64,000 nucleotides of DNA from Tillus elongatus (lineage: Eukaryota > Arthropoda > Insecta > Coleoptera > Cleridae), in the NCBI GenBank assembly GCA_964006375.1, contig OZ023267.1, positions 17,496,971-17,560,970 on the forward strand, given 5' to 3'. Below the pieces are notes generated by a model. It was not told the DNA's origin, did not search any database, and saw only the letters and a list, made by a program, of their open reading frames with translations. A program made the position numbers and the translations under genes. The number at the start of each line of letters is the position of its first letter. Positions within the stretch are counted from its first letter, which is position 1. This document shows, piece by piece, positions 11,395-26,199 of this stretch.

Positions 11395-11690
11395 TAATAC
11401 TGAGTTCGATTCTCAGGGTTCCCCTTTCACTTATTTAGAACATACTGTATAATTACCATCGAGGTTGTGGCATTGTACTTGAAAAAGTTGAATATCAGCA
11501 GGTTCCACCCTTCGGACGGGACGCAAATCGGTCAGTCAATGCGATATTGGGCACTTTGAAAGCCTCTATTCTAATTACAGAAAAGCAGGGGTTCGGCACA
11601 ATTTCCAGGAGAGTGAGGTGAAACTGCTCCCTGGAGTCGTGATGGGCCATAGTCGCGGAAATAGACAGACGCTAAAAGTACAACACCAAA
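11395..11690 (+). mobile_element. tRNA-derived SINE, copy S2 (5' truncated)
   Basis: It begins inside the tRNA-like head, with B box GAGTTCGATTCTC, then the same body blocks as S1: CGAGGTTGTGGCATTGTA, GAAAAGCAGGGGTTCGGCAC, GAGTGAGGTGAAACTGCTCC and GGCCATAGTCGCGGAAATAG. It lies head-to-tail behind S1. The A box is missing. Confidence 0.75.
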
Positions 11691-11837
11691 AAAAACTTTG
11701 ACCTGAGGAAGAGGTTTATCAAGTCGTAAGTGTGGAGCGTTATATAATATATGGGGCAAAAAAATGGACTGCGGCTAACCAATAGATGCAGAGAGTATAA
11801 GCTTTTAAAATGTGGACATGAAAAAATTACAAAAGAA

Positions 11838-11999
<162 letters not shown>

Positions 12000-12159
12000 A
12001 AAAAGGAAATAGGTATCCCAAGAGGGCAATTCCTGAACAACATGGCCCACTTCATGAAGTCTCAAAGCTTCAATGATATAAAAAGATTTTCTGGCGACGA
12101 AAAAACATGGTTGTGATGAAAAAGCGACATTGCCTTCAGATTATGATGATTGATGATAA

Positions 12160-12610
12160 GCATTGTAAGATGTAGGACAGGGTCGCCATCTCGGTGCGGA
12201 ACCAGGTAGTATGTTGTCACGACAGCTCCAAATAACACAAAATCTTATAAAATAGAGACTGTGTACAACCAACAATTTGATAAATTGTCATATATATTGC
12301 CCCAATATTAGGGAAGAAATGGGCCAGGGCTGACAATTTACAAAATTTTTGGTTGTACGCAGTCTCCATTTCATAACTTTTTATGTTATTTGGAGCTGTC
12401 ATGCCAACATACTACCTGCTTGCGCACCGAGATGGCGACCCTGTCGTACATCTCACAATGTTCTAGGAGGCTGGCTACCATAACCGTATTACTTTATAGG
12501 TGTGTTGTCGCTGTAATTAGTATACAGAACTTACGAACTCTAATTAGAACGAAACCGGTTTGCGGCTCTAATTATTGTGAGAATACATCTAGACTTACTA
12601 TGATGATGAT
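12160..12610. repeat. Foldback repeat, copy F1
   Basis: Two inverted arms, about 12,170-12,290 and 12,320-12,460, share GGACAGGGTCGCCATCTCGG, ACCAGGTAGTATGTTGTC, GACAGCTCCAAATAACA and AACCAACAATTT-type blocks. The tail 12,465-12,610 adds GGCTGGCTACCATAACCG and CTCTAATTAGAACGAAACCG, also found at 41,830-41,965 and 58,740-58,870. It has no coding and behaves like a non-autonomous foldback/MITE element. Confidence 0.7.
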
Positions 12611-13550
12611 TTGAAGTGAAAATTAAAAATAACCGCAACGTGTGTTTTAAAAAGCTGCAGTTCTTTTCACAACCTGGTGTAACATTTCCTTGAATGGGCA
12701 CAAATATCACAATACTATCCGTAAAAATGTGCTTAAAGGAAAAATTTAATAATCGAACCTATAATGAGATCGTACCTGGTAATGTTACCATTGTTATTAT
12801 GCTCTCTTTAGCCTGTGCTGCTTAATGAAGTCTCCAGAGAAACTTTAAAGTATTCTTTATCCTTGGAGGCAATTAAGCTGGCTAAATATTTTCCTAAGTG
12901 ACGCAATATTTACTCTCCTGAAAATGAAGAACAAATTAATTCACTAATGACAAGAGATTCAAATTTCATTAGGAAGAAATAGCTAGAGAGTGGGGACTGT
13001 GCTAGCTCTTGAAGTGATGTATTAGGGTATCATTAGCAAGGAAACGGCTTTGCAGGATCCTTATAGAAGGTGCGTCTGATGAATATTTATATGTCGAGGC
13101 AATTATACAGTCTACAAAAATACTATATGCGCGACTTTTCCACCCACCTATGTTTACCCTTACATAACAAACTCCTAAAGGGGTAAATTAACGCTGAGAG
13201 GTTTAACGAATGGGGTTGGTTCAAATGAAGTCGTTTTGGTCGTTACAGAGGCTATGATCCTAGTTTATTTCGGGTCACTAAACTTTACCCTTTGTTTTAA
13301 TGAAAGAGGAAATGCCTGCGGTTTTTATTCATTGTTGTTTTGTACAAGGAAATATCTACGGCGTTCTAATGATTCAAGGTAAATTATAAATTCCACCTGC
13401 CTTCGCGACGACAAAACAACACTGAAAGTGATTAATGTGGCCGTTAGTTTCTTATTGCGAATTTGCTGATTTTAGATTCTCTTCTTGGAAACGTTGTAAT
13501 ATTCTGAGAGTATGATCTACTGTCTTCGTCGATACTTGATGAACATTAAA
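12611..13550. other. Unassigned 0.9-kb stretch
   Basis: No gene, TIR or repeat match found by eye. Confidence 0.35.
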
Positions 13551-13552
13551 TA

Positions 13553-13640
13553 AAGTCGTGACGTAGCACGTGCGCTATAGTAGCGAATTTTCATAAGTTT
13601 TGCAATACATAACACAATATCTCTTATGTTAGCCATATCA
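13553..13640 (+). repeat. TA-core family terminus, fragment
   Basis: GACGTAGCACGTGCGCTATAGTAGCGAATTTTCATAAG-type sequence is a diverged copy of the family hairpin end. The rest of the element is not seen. Confidence 0.5.
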
Positions 13641-14653
13641 TTCGAACCGTTTAAACCCATTTAGTCTGTGGGTGATGGATAACCTTCCAATGCCATTCTT
13701 CTGTCTCTGCGCATATACACATCTTAAAGCCAAGTAGGTGATTATATACACAACTCACCTAAAGCCTTTTTTTCGGTGTCCCTTTAACGAAACTGTAGGA
13801 ATTTGTGGTAAATAACATGATTTATTTTACTACATACATGTTATGCAAAATATTTTTTTATTTTTTTATTTTTTTATTTCAACAACACACCACGAGGGCT
13901 TACAGCCTAAATACTATCGTACTGTGGGTTTCGACAAGGAGGAAAGAGGCAACTTGTTAATTCTGGACTTGAAGGTTTGGTGGTTCGGGGGAGAAGGAAA
14001 AACAAGTGCCGGCAAGGAATCCCACAACTTAGAAGTCCTCGGGACAAAATAGCGGGCATAACAAGATGTTCTATGTCTGGTGCCCTGGACACTAAAAGGA
14101 TGCATTCGCTCTGTTCCCCTGGTAGATCTGCTGGGGGCAGCAGGTGGAGGAACTATGGAAGAAAGCTCCTCTGAGCAGTGCCCGTGCAGATATCTATAAA
14201 AGAGAGAAAGGTCACCAACGGCACGTCGGTGGGCAAGCGATGGCAGCCTTTGGGTGAGGGTAAGGTCACCGATGAGACGTATAGCTCTCTTCAGAATGGA
14301 GTCCAGGATAGCGAGTGTAGACGCGGCAGCAGCACCCCAGACGTGGGAGCAGTATTCGAGGTTTGGTCTTATTTGTGAAGTATATAAAGTATACAGATTA
14401 GCTGGTGAAAAGTATTTGCGAGCCCGGAATAGGAAACCTAATTTCTTAGCAGCCGCTTCTGCAATTGATGTGATATGTTGGTGCCAATTGAGATTTCAAA
14501 CCACAGAGATGCCAACCAGTGAAAAGGACTCATTACTTTGCATAACTTGGTTGTTTATTATGATGGGTCTAGGGCTGGTGTATCTCTTATGAGAAAGAAA
14601 GCAAGACTGTGATTTGGTGCGGTTGAATTGTACAAAATTTCTATTTCCCCAGT

Positions 14654-16132
14654 CTAATATTTTTGGAGATCCACGGAGATGGAACCCTCCATGAGTCTGC
14701 GATCCTCATCTAATCGGGCTAAAGCGACAGGCTTAGAATATTGTATATTTGAGTGGAGGGTGCTGTCGTCCGCGTAACTGTGAACTGGGTTGGATGTGCT
14801 AGATAGGAGGTCATTGCTGTGGAGAAGAAACAAAGTAGGGAATAAAGCTGAACCTTGAGGAACTCCTGCATTAATTGGATACAGTTTAGAGGAATGGCCA
14901 TCCACGACAACAGAAATGCTCCGGTTGGAGAGGAAATTTGCTGTCCACGTACAGAGTTTTGGTGGTAGGCCATAGGCCGGAAGTTTATTAAACAGCGCTG
15001 CGTACCAGACCTGATCAAATGCTTTGGATATGTCTAGAGCGACAATCTGGGATTCGCCGTGTAGTTCCATAGACTTGTTCCAAGAATGGGTGAAAAAGGA
15101 AAGGAGGTCGGCAGTTGATCTGCGCTGACGGAATCTATACTGCCTGTCGTGGATTAGACTGTGTTTTTCCAGAGATTTTAGTAATTTGGTGTTTATATAC
15201 TTTTCCATCACTTTAGAGATGACTGAAAGGAGAGAAATAGGCCTGTAGTTGCTAGGAAGCGCTTTCGATCATTTCTTGGGGAGGGGTTGTACTCGAGCAG
15301 TTTTCCAGTTACTAGGGAATATGCCTCTATTGTAAGATGTCTGAAACAGACGAGTCAGGACAGGAGCAAGTTCTGGTGCGCATTTTTTGAGAACAATTGC
15401 TAGGATCTCGTCAAGGCCAGAGGCTTTCCTGGTATTAAGAGAAAAAAGCATGTTTCGTACCTTTTTAGTTATGAAAATGATATCCGTCATTGTATGCGCG
15501 ACATTAGGGACTGTTGGTGGTTGAACATTTGGAGGTGGGTTGAGATTAGAATTGCCGGCGAAGAACGAGGCAAAAAGTTCAGCCTTGCCCAGCGCGGTAG
15601 AAACAATTTCATCCCCTGAGACAAGAGGTGGGAACGCGCTCTTACAGAAATTATTCCCAATAGATTTAGCAAGAGTCCAGAAGGGTTTGCTGGCGCCGGA
15701 GCTTAAGAGGACTTTGTTTTTGATGTGGTTATTAAACGAGTTTTTTGCCTCAGAAAGAATGCGGACATAGCGGTTTTTTACGCTGTTAAATGCTTGACGG
15801 TTTTCTTGACTGGGATTGTGCAGAAGCTTTTTGTGAGCTGTGACCTTTCCAAGTCTGGCCTTGTCACAGGATTTAGAGAACCAGGGCTTTTGAGTGGCTG
15901 CAGAAGTTTTCTGTGTACGTGGAATTAATAATTCCATGCCAGCTTGGATAATTTCGGTGACGTTTTGTGAGATATCAGAGGGGTCAGGATGAGAGAAGCA
16001 GATAGACGCCCATGGGAAAGAGGAAAAGTAATCTCGCATTTCGTCCCAGTTCGCGGAGTTGTAGTGCCAAACGATACGTGGGTGTGATGACTGTGTGACC
16101 TCGGGTTGCATTGCGCCGGAAGCAGTGACCAT
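14654..16132 (-). pseudogene. LINE linker and reverse transcriptase domain
   Basis: The linker block at 15,269-16,132 includes KPFWTLAKSIGNNFCKS and the RKASGLDEI and NWKTARVQPLPKK motifs that open LINE reverse transcriptases. After a frameshift near 15,240, 14,654-15,211 carries IVALDISKAFDQVW (motif A), NAGVPQGSALFPTLF (motif B) and YADDSTLHS (catalytic motif C). Motifs A and C keep their Asp residues. This enzyme copies the LINE RNA at the nicked target. Frameshifts and a stop after SVDLQKY break the frame. Confidence 0.9.
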
Positions 16133-16180
16133 GCTGTGGTCTGAGCGACCCAGGGGGCGGTGACTGATATCTTATAGCAG

Positions 16181-16815
16181 TCAGGATTTGTAGTAAGAGG
16201 GAGATCCAAGGGATTTGAGCTGTGTGTTTGGATGCAAGCAAATTAAGTAGGTTCCTGAATCAATCATATTGGCTAAAGAACTGCTGATTGCAAAGGCCTC
16301 CGCTGTTCTTCCTTGTGGATCGGTTTTTGAAGGTCCTAGCCATTCCTTATTATGGACATTGAAGACACCAAGAATAGTGACCTCAAAAGAAGGATATTCA
16401 GAAATCAGATGGTCGGTTTTTTCAGAAAGGTAGTCGAAGAGCTGAACAAAGTTGTTGTCAGAAGGTGACCGGTAAATGCAATAGATGAATTTAGTTGCAG
16501 CCCTGAGAGAGAGTTTTATCCATAGTATGTCTTTTCTTCCAGCTTCTAAACTGGGGAGTCTGGTGCAGGGTAGATTGCTACGACGGACGTACGCGCAAAT
16601 GCCTCCATGCAATCTAAAAGAAGTAAGGAGCTCATACCCCGGAAAATTAAGGTGATTAGTGGCTGTTTTGGCACTGATTTGAGTTTCGGTGAGGAAGAGG
16701 AGTTGGGGCCTATTAGCCTGGAGGAAATGGTGGACGGAGTTCAGGTTATAATTTAGGCCACATATATTCGAGAAGGATATTGTAAATCTCGATGCTGGCG
16801 CCCACTGTACACCCC
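16181..16815 (-). pseudogene. LINE endonuclease domain (APE type)
   Basis: The domain starts near SRFTISFSNICGLNYNLNSV, continues LLFLTETQISAKTA, then GGICAYVRRSNLP, IYRSPSDNN and ILGVFNVHNKEWLG. The last corresponds to the GDFN motif of APE endonucleases, with the usual Asp replaced by Val here. TET corresponds to the catalytic Glu region. It nicks target DNA in related LINEs. A frameshift separates it from the downstream linker, and the GDFN change argues against activity. Confidence 0.8.
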
Positions 16816-16936
16816 TCTCCCGGAGATCCGAATGTAGGGGTATTCACCGGCCTCTTGATGTAAGGTGTGGTACCTCCTCGGGCGTGAAATAATCCTTTAC
16901 TATCACGTAAAGGAAAATACCACTACCACCTACCAT

Positions 16937-17640
16937 ATTGCAAGTATACCACACCAGCCAACTATTAAAGAGCTGACCAGCTTTAGAACTTTCTTATGAT
17001 AGTTATAAAAGCATCCTTTGGGATGCAAACCAACTTTATACTTTCCACAAACAAAATAATAATTGTTGTGGCAAACTCCATAGCGGGTCTGTTTACTCTG
17101 GTAAATGATCAAGTGGTTCAACCTACCATACCGCGAGTGGTTGTGCAAATTTTTCGATTGTTTAGACGGAGCTCTCTTTGTAGTTTTTTTATGTGATTCT
17201 AATAATCCAGTTGCAATACTTCTCCTAAACAAGAACTGATCAAGTCTGTTACCATCTTTCCGCTTCAGTTTACAAGCATTCTGAACTGTCATATCTATAT
17301 AGTGGGCGATTAGTGGGAAGTACCACTCTCTCCCTCGTAAGATATAAGGGTTAGACTTATGTTTTGGTCAGATCTATCGACACCTTCCATATACTCGTTC
17401 TATAATTGAATCAGTTTTGGTCAATCAAGAAAAATATCTTTTTTCTACTCGTGAATATCGCTTGACTTTATTTGGGGGAATTAGAGGGAGCACATTTGAG
17501 GCAACACATGTGACACTGTTGTCATTCTATTCAGATATTATTATAGACATGTTTCTTCATTTATAACACATTGCGCCTCTTGCACGTTTTTCTATCACTG
17601 TTGAAGCTGGCATATTATTAAATTTAGGTATCCTATTGTA
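16937..17640 (-). pseudogene. piggyBac transposase, C-terminal half
   Basis: Minus-strand frames read NDNSVTCVASNVLPLIPPNK, VKRYSRVEKRYFS, RVYGRCR with HKSNPYILRGREWYFPL, IDMTVQNACKLKRKDG, and finally a cysteine-rich end CHNNYYFVCGKYKVGLHPKG with CFYNYH. These follow piggyBac order: the D.NSVT block, VKRYSR, the degraded GGVD.D core, the WW.P block, IDM..QNA and the C-terminal zinc-like motif. Stops replace parts of the GGVDR.D region. The N-terminal half and TTAA ends are not seen. The LINE inserted just beyond its 3' end. Confidence 0.85.
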
Positions 17641-18140
17641 CCTTATAGTACCCGTTCCTTTCATATTCATTTCTTTAACTCCACCACCAATAAAAATAAA
17701 GTAAAGCAGTTGGCGAAGAGTAAGTGGCATTCATTAAGTTTCTGTACCAAATTAATTTTGTATGGGTGGGTTTGTATGGGTATGGGTGTTACTTATTACT
17801 TTTCAAGATATGGCGGCAACTAGCTACAGAAATTACTTAAGTTGCGATGTGAACCAGCACAGTTATGTGATTACCCTCATTACGTACTACTTGCTCACTT
17901 TGATGTTTTCTGCTTGCAACCGATAAATTTTTCCAAAATTTAAGCATTATGTCCAAGACGCACCGATTTGAAGTGTTTTTTTTCAGGATGACGATCATTT
18001 AAGATCTGTGTTGCTTGTCATGCACAGTTGTCATTCTTGTAGAATAAACTAATTATCTCCACCTTTTCAGCAATTGTGTTAAGATTTAAATTCATTGGAT
18101 CGCTGCATAGAAAACCGACTTCATTTAGGATAACTAAAAA
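17641..18140. other. Unassigned stretch
   Basis: No gene or repeat recognised. Possibly the 5' part of the piggyBac element, but no TTAA-flanked end was found. Confidence 0.3.
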
Positions 18141-18397
18141 AAACTTGTAGACGCAGCAAGTGCGTTATGGTAGTGAATTTTCATAAAAATGATTTTAATA
18201 ACTAACATGCTTTTTAAGAAAGCAGGCATCAATCTATATAGTAAAAACAATATGCCATGTTTCATCAAAATAACTTTATTGTTTGAAAATGTACAAAAAT
18301 TTCCGAAAGTAAACTTAAATTGTTCCCGAAACAACTGGTTTCCTGGTCAATCTTATAGGATAATAGCAAATTGAGCTATTCAAATTTGAAGCATTTA

Positions 18398-18640
18398 ATG
18401 AAAATTCGCTACCATAACGCACTTGCTACGTCCCTCATTTCTTTTCTTACAAAGATGTATTATATTTCGATGGAAAATGCAAAAATGCAATAACATAGGG
18501 CGTCTTCGATTAAAAAAATTCGCTACCATAACGCACTTGCTGCGTCCCGAATTTCTTTTTTTTTATAAGGATGTATTATATTTAGATGGAAAATACAAAA
18601 ATGCAATAACATAGGGCGTGTTCGATTAAAAAAAATATAT
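18398..18640 (+). repeat. Local tandem duplication within the TA-core copy
   Basis: The sequence ATTCGCTACCATAACGCACT through ATAACATAGGGCGTCTTCGA occurs twice in tandem with a period near 116 bp (about 18,398-18,513 and 18,514-18,632). The sister copies at 24,470 and 52,560 have it once. Confidence 0.8.
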
Positions 18641-19318
18641 TGAATTACCGACTTATGGGCCACCCTGTAATTGTGGAAATATTTTTTAAGATGTAGCTTA
18701 AGACACCCTATAATTAATGTATACCAATTTTTTTTTTCGTAACTTGCATAATAACAAATATATTGAGCTTTAATGATTTTTTACGAAAATTTGACAAAAA
18801 TGATATACCATTAAACGATAAACTCTATAGCCAACTACTGCCAAAGCATCAGCGAAAGGGTGTATTTTAAATTAATATTCTGGGAATATTTTAGTAAAAT
18901 GAAGGACAATGACGATTGAAACTAAGAGTTCAGGCTTTGTAATGGAGGAATGAGGCACCTTGGGAAACCACCAATGTCAGATACATGTTACGAATACATG
19001 ATTCAAGTTACAAAGCCTTCTTCTAGACACATTTTCTTTCCATAGCTGATATTAATTTCAGGTTCATTGTCGAAATATTACCAATTTTGACGTTTAAAAT
19101 CGCGACTTTGTCGTTTTGAGAAAAACCCAAATTTATTTTTCTTTAAATGCCTGTAACTTTTTTGTTCTTTAACCTTTTTCGAATGAAAACTCAAAATTTT
19201 TCCGGAAAACCTCGTTTGATTTTCCTGACTAACGAACTTATCCAATCCATTAACAAAAGGAAGGTATGTGCCAAATTTTATCAAAATCGGATGATTATTT
19301 TTGAGTTATCGGTATGAT

Positions 19319-19454
<136 letters not shown>

Positions 19455-19506
19455 ATAAAAATTGAAACTGACCCCGGATATGGGTTCTAGGGATTCTAGT
19501 TCGCGC

Positions 19507-19613
19507 TCATTTGCAAAAAACTTTTCAAAAGTCGGGATCTCTCCATTAGTGAATTTTCGAGAAAAAATTCACTAATGGAGAGATCCCGACTTTTGAAAAG
19601 TTTTTTGCAAATG
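19507..19613. repeat. Near-perfect palindrome with 50-bp arms
   Basis: ATTTGCAAAAAACTTTTC, AAAAGTCGGGATCTCTCC and ATTAGTGAATTTTC on the left are mirrored exactly on the right through a GAGA centre near 19,561. The hairpin end of the TA-core family has been extended into a long cruciform-capable repeat. Confidence 0.85.
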
Positions 19614-19619
19614 TATATA

Positions 19620-20177
19620 AATGCTGCCACCATTTGTTAAACGTGTTATCGTGAGGTAAATTGAGGATTACTCAAAAGTTACTGGCCAGATCTTGATCAA
19701 ATTTATATGGGACTACAAGAAAGGCACCAGCTTTCAAATAAAAAAAGAATCATCAACATCGGCTCACATATATAAATGTTCTGAGGTAACACACATAAAA
19801 AAAATAGTCGAATTGAGAACCTAATAATCCTTTTTTTGAAGCCGGTTAAAATCAGTTGAATTGTAAATACTAGTGAGTTTTGACCTGTGTCTGTTAGTTC
19901 TGTAAATACCTGTAAATAATAGTGAATATAATTTTTGACACCGTCATAACGCATTTTCACTACCTGGATTTCGATCGACTTTGAGACGATTTTACGGGAT
20001 CTTTACTTTTTTCGTTTAAAGTAAAACAAGGAGAAAGTTGAGTAGAAAAAGTTTTTTAAGATATAAACGAAAAATTGTCAAAAAAGTAATCAGAACGCCC
20101 AAAATGCTTCGAAGTGGTCGTTCGGCAGTGGAGCAAGATTGTATAATTGTATGAAAGTGGAGGCAAAACAATTTATA
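19620..20177. other. Unassigned stretch
   Basis: AT-rich; nothing recognised. A minus-strand open frame at 19,703-19,960 shows no motif. Confidence 0.35.
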
Positions 20178-21680
20178 CAGTGTGTCCAAAACTGGATGGG
20201 AATGTATTATTATCTCCGTTATTATTAGAGTTAGGGAGACAGTTAAATTTGCAATGTTTTGTATAATTTCATGCTCGTTCCAAATATGACTTGTATTTTG
20301 CCCTGTCTCTTTTTGCTTTCGAGTTATTTTGAAAAAAAAATTGTCGATTCTTTTTTTTTTAATATATAAGTAGGCGTTGATCTCACATGTCTAATACTTC
20401 AGGACACTTTTTACCGAGTAATCTTTTTGTGTTATTCTCAACTTTGGATTGTCATTTGTTTTTGAGCTACAGGTATCAACGTTTGCTTTTATTATGGCAG
20501 CCATATTGGATTTTTTGCTGTTGTAATAGCCTGTGAATAGAGCTTTTTAATGATGTACAATATGCTTGAGAAGTCTTGCAATTGCACGGACAATTTTGAG
20601 AAAAACCGTTTTGAGGACAGTAGGCTATGAAATCTAATACCAGAAAACAAATAACAAAAAACAGTGTTCAAAAAGCAGTCGGCCATGAAGTCTAACAATA
20701 GACTTCTACTTTTAATATACTTTTCCGTAATGATTCAGGATAAAAAATAAGAACTTTGAACAAACCAATGAATCGGTCCATTATTTCAAATGATGTTTTA
20801 CATTACAACATGATCCTAAAAAATGGTTATAATTTAACTAAATAGGTAAACCTAGTAAATTACTAAATTTACTAACAGAACTCAATAAAAAGCAGATTAA
20901 TGAATTACGAAGACGTATCTGAAAAGTGTTTGATATTTAAACCTAAGTCAACTGAAAAACAATAAAAGAAAGGTTGCTATGGATACTGTCATTCTTAATT
21001 ATCTTAACAATTTCAGGCGTATTTAACACGTTGCTTAAAATTGTGTACTAAATCGTTTGTTTCCTGTTTATTTTAAATATTATTCAACAATATGTTCAGT
21101 AATGAAGAATATTTTGACATGTTGGTATGTTATATTCATTCTAACCGAAATACTGAGGCAGCTGCCAATTAACATCAAAACAACTACCCAGAAAGACGAC
21201 AACCAAACAACAAAATATTTCGCAGTATAGCGACCAATCTATTGAACGACGGTAGCTTCCACGCAAAGAAACTACCAGTGCCTAGAAATGAAGAAAGAAA
21301 TAATGCCGTCTTACAGGTTTCAAACGAAAACCCTCCGCAATCTGTTCTGTTTTATGGCGAACAAATTGACCTTCCAAAAAGTACTGGACGCCATGCATTA
21401 AAACAAAGTCATTACAAACCTACAATTGTACAAGGCTTAAATGTTGATGATTACCCTAAACGACTTCAATTCTGCAGATGGTATCAAGGACAATGTCAGC
21501 AAGATGAAAATTTTAATTTGAAAATAATATGGACTGCTGAATACAGATTTACAAATTGTGGTGTATAATCGCAATAATAGGCATTATTGCGTAAAAGAAA
21601 ATCCCATCTAAAGGAAGAAATACGATTGCAAGACAGGTTTGGTATTAATGTTTGGTGCGGCTTATTAGGTAAAGAATTGA
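20178..21680 (+). mobile_element. Long-TIR Tc1/mariner element, copy C2, 3' truncated
   Basis: It starts CAGTGTGTCCAAAACTGGAT directly after TA. The left inverted repeat and 5' region follow copy C1. The N-terminal transposase region begins with ATG at 21,092. Homology ends near TTTGGTGCGGCTTATTAGGT at about 21,670, so the catalytic second half and right TIR are lost. Confidence 0.85.
21092..21670 (+). pseudogene. Tc1/mariner transposase of family C, copy 2, truncated
   Basis: It starts MFSNEEYFDMLVCYIHSNRN, then after a frameshift a 109-codon stretch (21,242-21,568) with NEERNNAVLQVSNENPPQ, the helix-turn-helix region and LKIIWTAEYRF. The last corresponds to the first catalytic block, where related proteins have W(T)DE; here Asp is replaced by Ala. 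The remaining catalytic blocks are absent. Confidence 0.8.
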
Positions 21681-22619
21681 GAAAGCTTTAAAATAAGGTG
21701 TCACTCAACATGGGGTGCCACTTAAAATTTAAGAGTACTTTACTCCCCAGCCTAAGGGGCTAAAGTACCGAAACTCACGCCATCATGTGCACCCATTCAA
21801 AACAAAGTCGACGAGTCACGGCTTCTCTTTTTAGTTCCGATATTTTCCAGGTGTGAAGTTTTAACCGCCACACCCTTATGTCACTTGTGCCTGAAATACT
21901 ATAATTATATAACTTCAAAAATCTTAGAAAGCTTAATTTTAAGTGGAACAATGAAATAAATCGACTATATTTACTATCAGCATTAGGGACCGTATATGTA
22001 TCGAAACTCTATCAACCTAAGTTGGAACCCATTACTTTTACAACACATTTTTCAGTCAATTTAAAAAGCATTTCGCAAGAAAATGTCTAGCAGAAAGTAA
22101 TCTTAAGTGAGAACATTCAGCGAAGAAGACTAAATGAAAATACTTGGTTAGTTATTTCGGAGAAACTCCCTGCTAGGTCTAGAAAGTAAACATAATGGAG
22201 TAAATCCGTTACGAAATCAATCTAATGGCTCTCTTAGTTATTGACATTTAACAGTGACGGAAAAATCCATCTCTAGATGCAAAGGAATCCCGACTTCGAC
22301 ATCCCTCTCAGTATTTTCACGACTCAAATCTACTCCACTTTGTCCCGTCGTCAGCATCGTGGAATGGAAGAGAATAAATAGGGATTATTTTAGCCGCTTA
22401 AAAAACCGCTTGACTGCTATAAAGGCGTATATGGAACTTCTGTACACTTCTGAACTTTCGTTAACATTTTGGATCGTTAAAAAGTTCTTTGACGTTAAAT
22501 AAACCACATACGTTTTCTCAATTTTTAACTGGATTTGTGACCCACTAGAAATCAAGTTTCTTAATGTGTAACGAGTGGGCGTGTAAATCATTGGTTCTTG
22601 TGTATAGTTTTGAATTATG

Positions 22620-22620
<1 letters not shown>
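21681..22620. other. Unassigned 0.9-kb stretch
   Basis: No gene or repeat end recognised. The open frame at 22,254-22,502 shows no motif. Confidence 0.35.

Positions 22621-23696
<1,076 letters not shown>

Positions 23697-23774
<78 letters not shown>
23697..23774. repeat. (TA)n microsatellite
   Basis: A pure TA array not flanked by recognisable TA-core arms. Confidence 0.95.
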
Positions 23775-23776
<2 letters not shown>

Positions 23777-24196
23777 AAAATACCTACATTTAAGGATACC
23801 CACCACCATTAGCGAGGAATCAAGGTTTGAGATTTAATTATTTTTATCTAAATCAGCACATGGAGGCAAATAAATTTATTTTAAAGACAGTCTATTCTGT
23901 CGATAATACGTCAAGCAAAAGCGTTCATGGGAAAATAAGATTAAATGCATAAATAGAGATCTTAGTTTACATTTTACCAAAGTTCAAAATTAAGAACACA
24001 GAGGGAGTCAGGAGTGCAGATCAGGGAGCCATATTAGTTGTCACGAACATTTGAAAAGCAGAAATACAAATAATAATATAATTATTTATAATCAAAAATT
24101 TCGATTAAGTACAAATCAAAATAATTGGCGCACAACAGTGAGGCATCAAAAATTAATAATAATATAGAATATAATATTAAAATAAAAGTAAAAAAA
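23775..24196. other. Unassigned stretch
   Basis: Nothing recognised. Confidence 0.35.
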
Positions 24197-25622
<1,426 letters not shown>

Positions 25623-25627
25623 ATCAG

Positions 25628-25630
<3 letters not shown>

Positions 25631-25681
<51 letters not shown>
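25631..25681. repeat. Short (TA)n microsatellite
   Basis: A second TA array just outside the hairpin end of long copy 2. Confidence 0.95.
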
Positions 25682-25683
<2 letters not shown>

Positions 25684-26142
25684 ATACATACATATACACA
25701 TGTATATAGAACATAAACTAAATTGCTTAATATAATTGTATACATACAAATAAGTAGTACACATATTAGGTAGCACTATACATCCATAGGATTTGTGTGC
25801 GCATAGAGGTACAATAGATTAAATTGTACATGCAAATAGTACAATGCCAGAAAAATAGACTATCCTAAAACATGATCAATATTGCTAAGATGGGTGAGAG
25901 AACATTTTCTAAAATAATGTTGTGCCGATTAATGAAACAAATGTACATATAAAGAAATCAAAACTATCCAGATAAAGTTACCATTGAATTGAAAAAGATG
26001 CTTAAAGATAAGACATACTAACATCACACCAAAAACAATTCTGAGAGTGGCCTTGCGACAAGTAACTTCTATGAATGAATGTTCCATCGGTCGAATGGGT
26101 AGTGTTTGGGTCACGTATTACAACCATTCTGATAATCCTGTC

Positions 26143-26144
<2 letters not shown>
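25682..26144. other. Unassigned stretch
   Basis: AT-rich; nothing recognised. Confidence 0.35.

Positions 26145-26196
<52 letters not shown>
26145..26196. repeat. (TA)n microsatellite
   Basis: A TA array directly abutting the terminus of copy C4. Confidence 0.95.

Positions 26197-26199
<3 letters not shown>

Larger units (their letters stand above)
13848..16936 (-). mobile_element. Non-LTR retrotransposon (Jockey/CR1-like), copy L1
   Basis: An antisense LINE of about 3.1 kb. Its 3' end (low coordinates) has an (AAAAAAT)n-like tail (TTTTTTATTTTTTTATTT at 13,852-13,880 read in reverse). Its 5' end, GGTGGTAGTGG near 16,936, is shared with copies at 39,738 and 57,007. In order on the minus strand are an APE-type endonuclease, a linker, reverse transcriptase, and a C-terminal segment ending FKSRINKLPLSSLSK. 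All parts are present, but the reading frame is broken in several places. Its 5' end abuts a piggyBac remnant. Confidence 0.9.

Noticed and set aside
15540..15928. Plus-strand open frames within LINE L1 (also 13,843-14,592 and 38,330-38,578)
   Set aside because: Shadows of the antisense LINE protein; the minus-strand reading gives clear reverse-transcriptase motifs.
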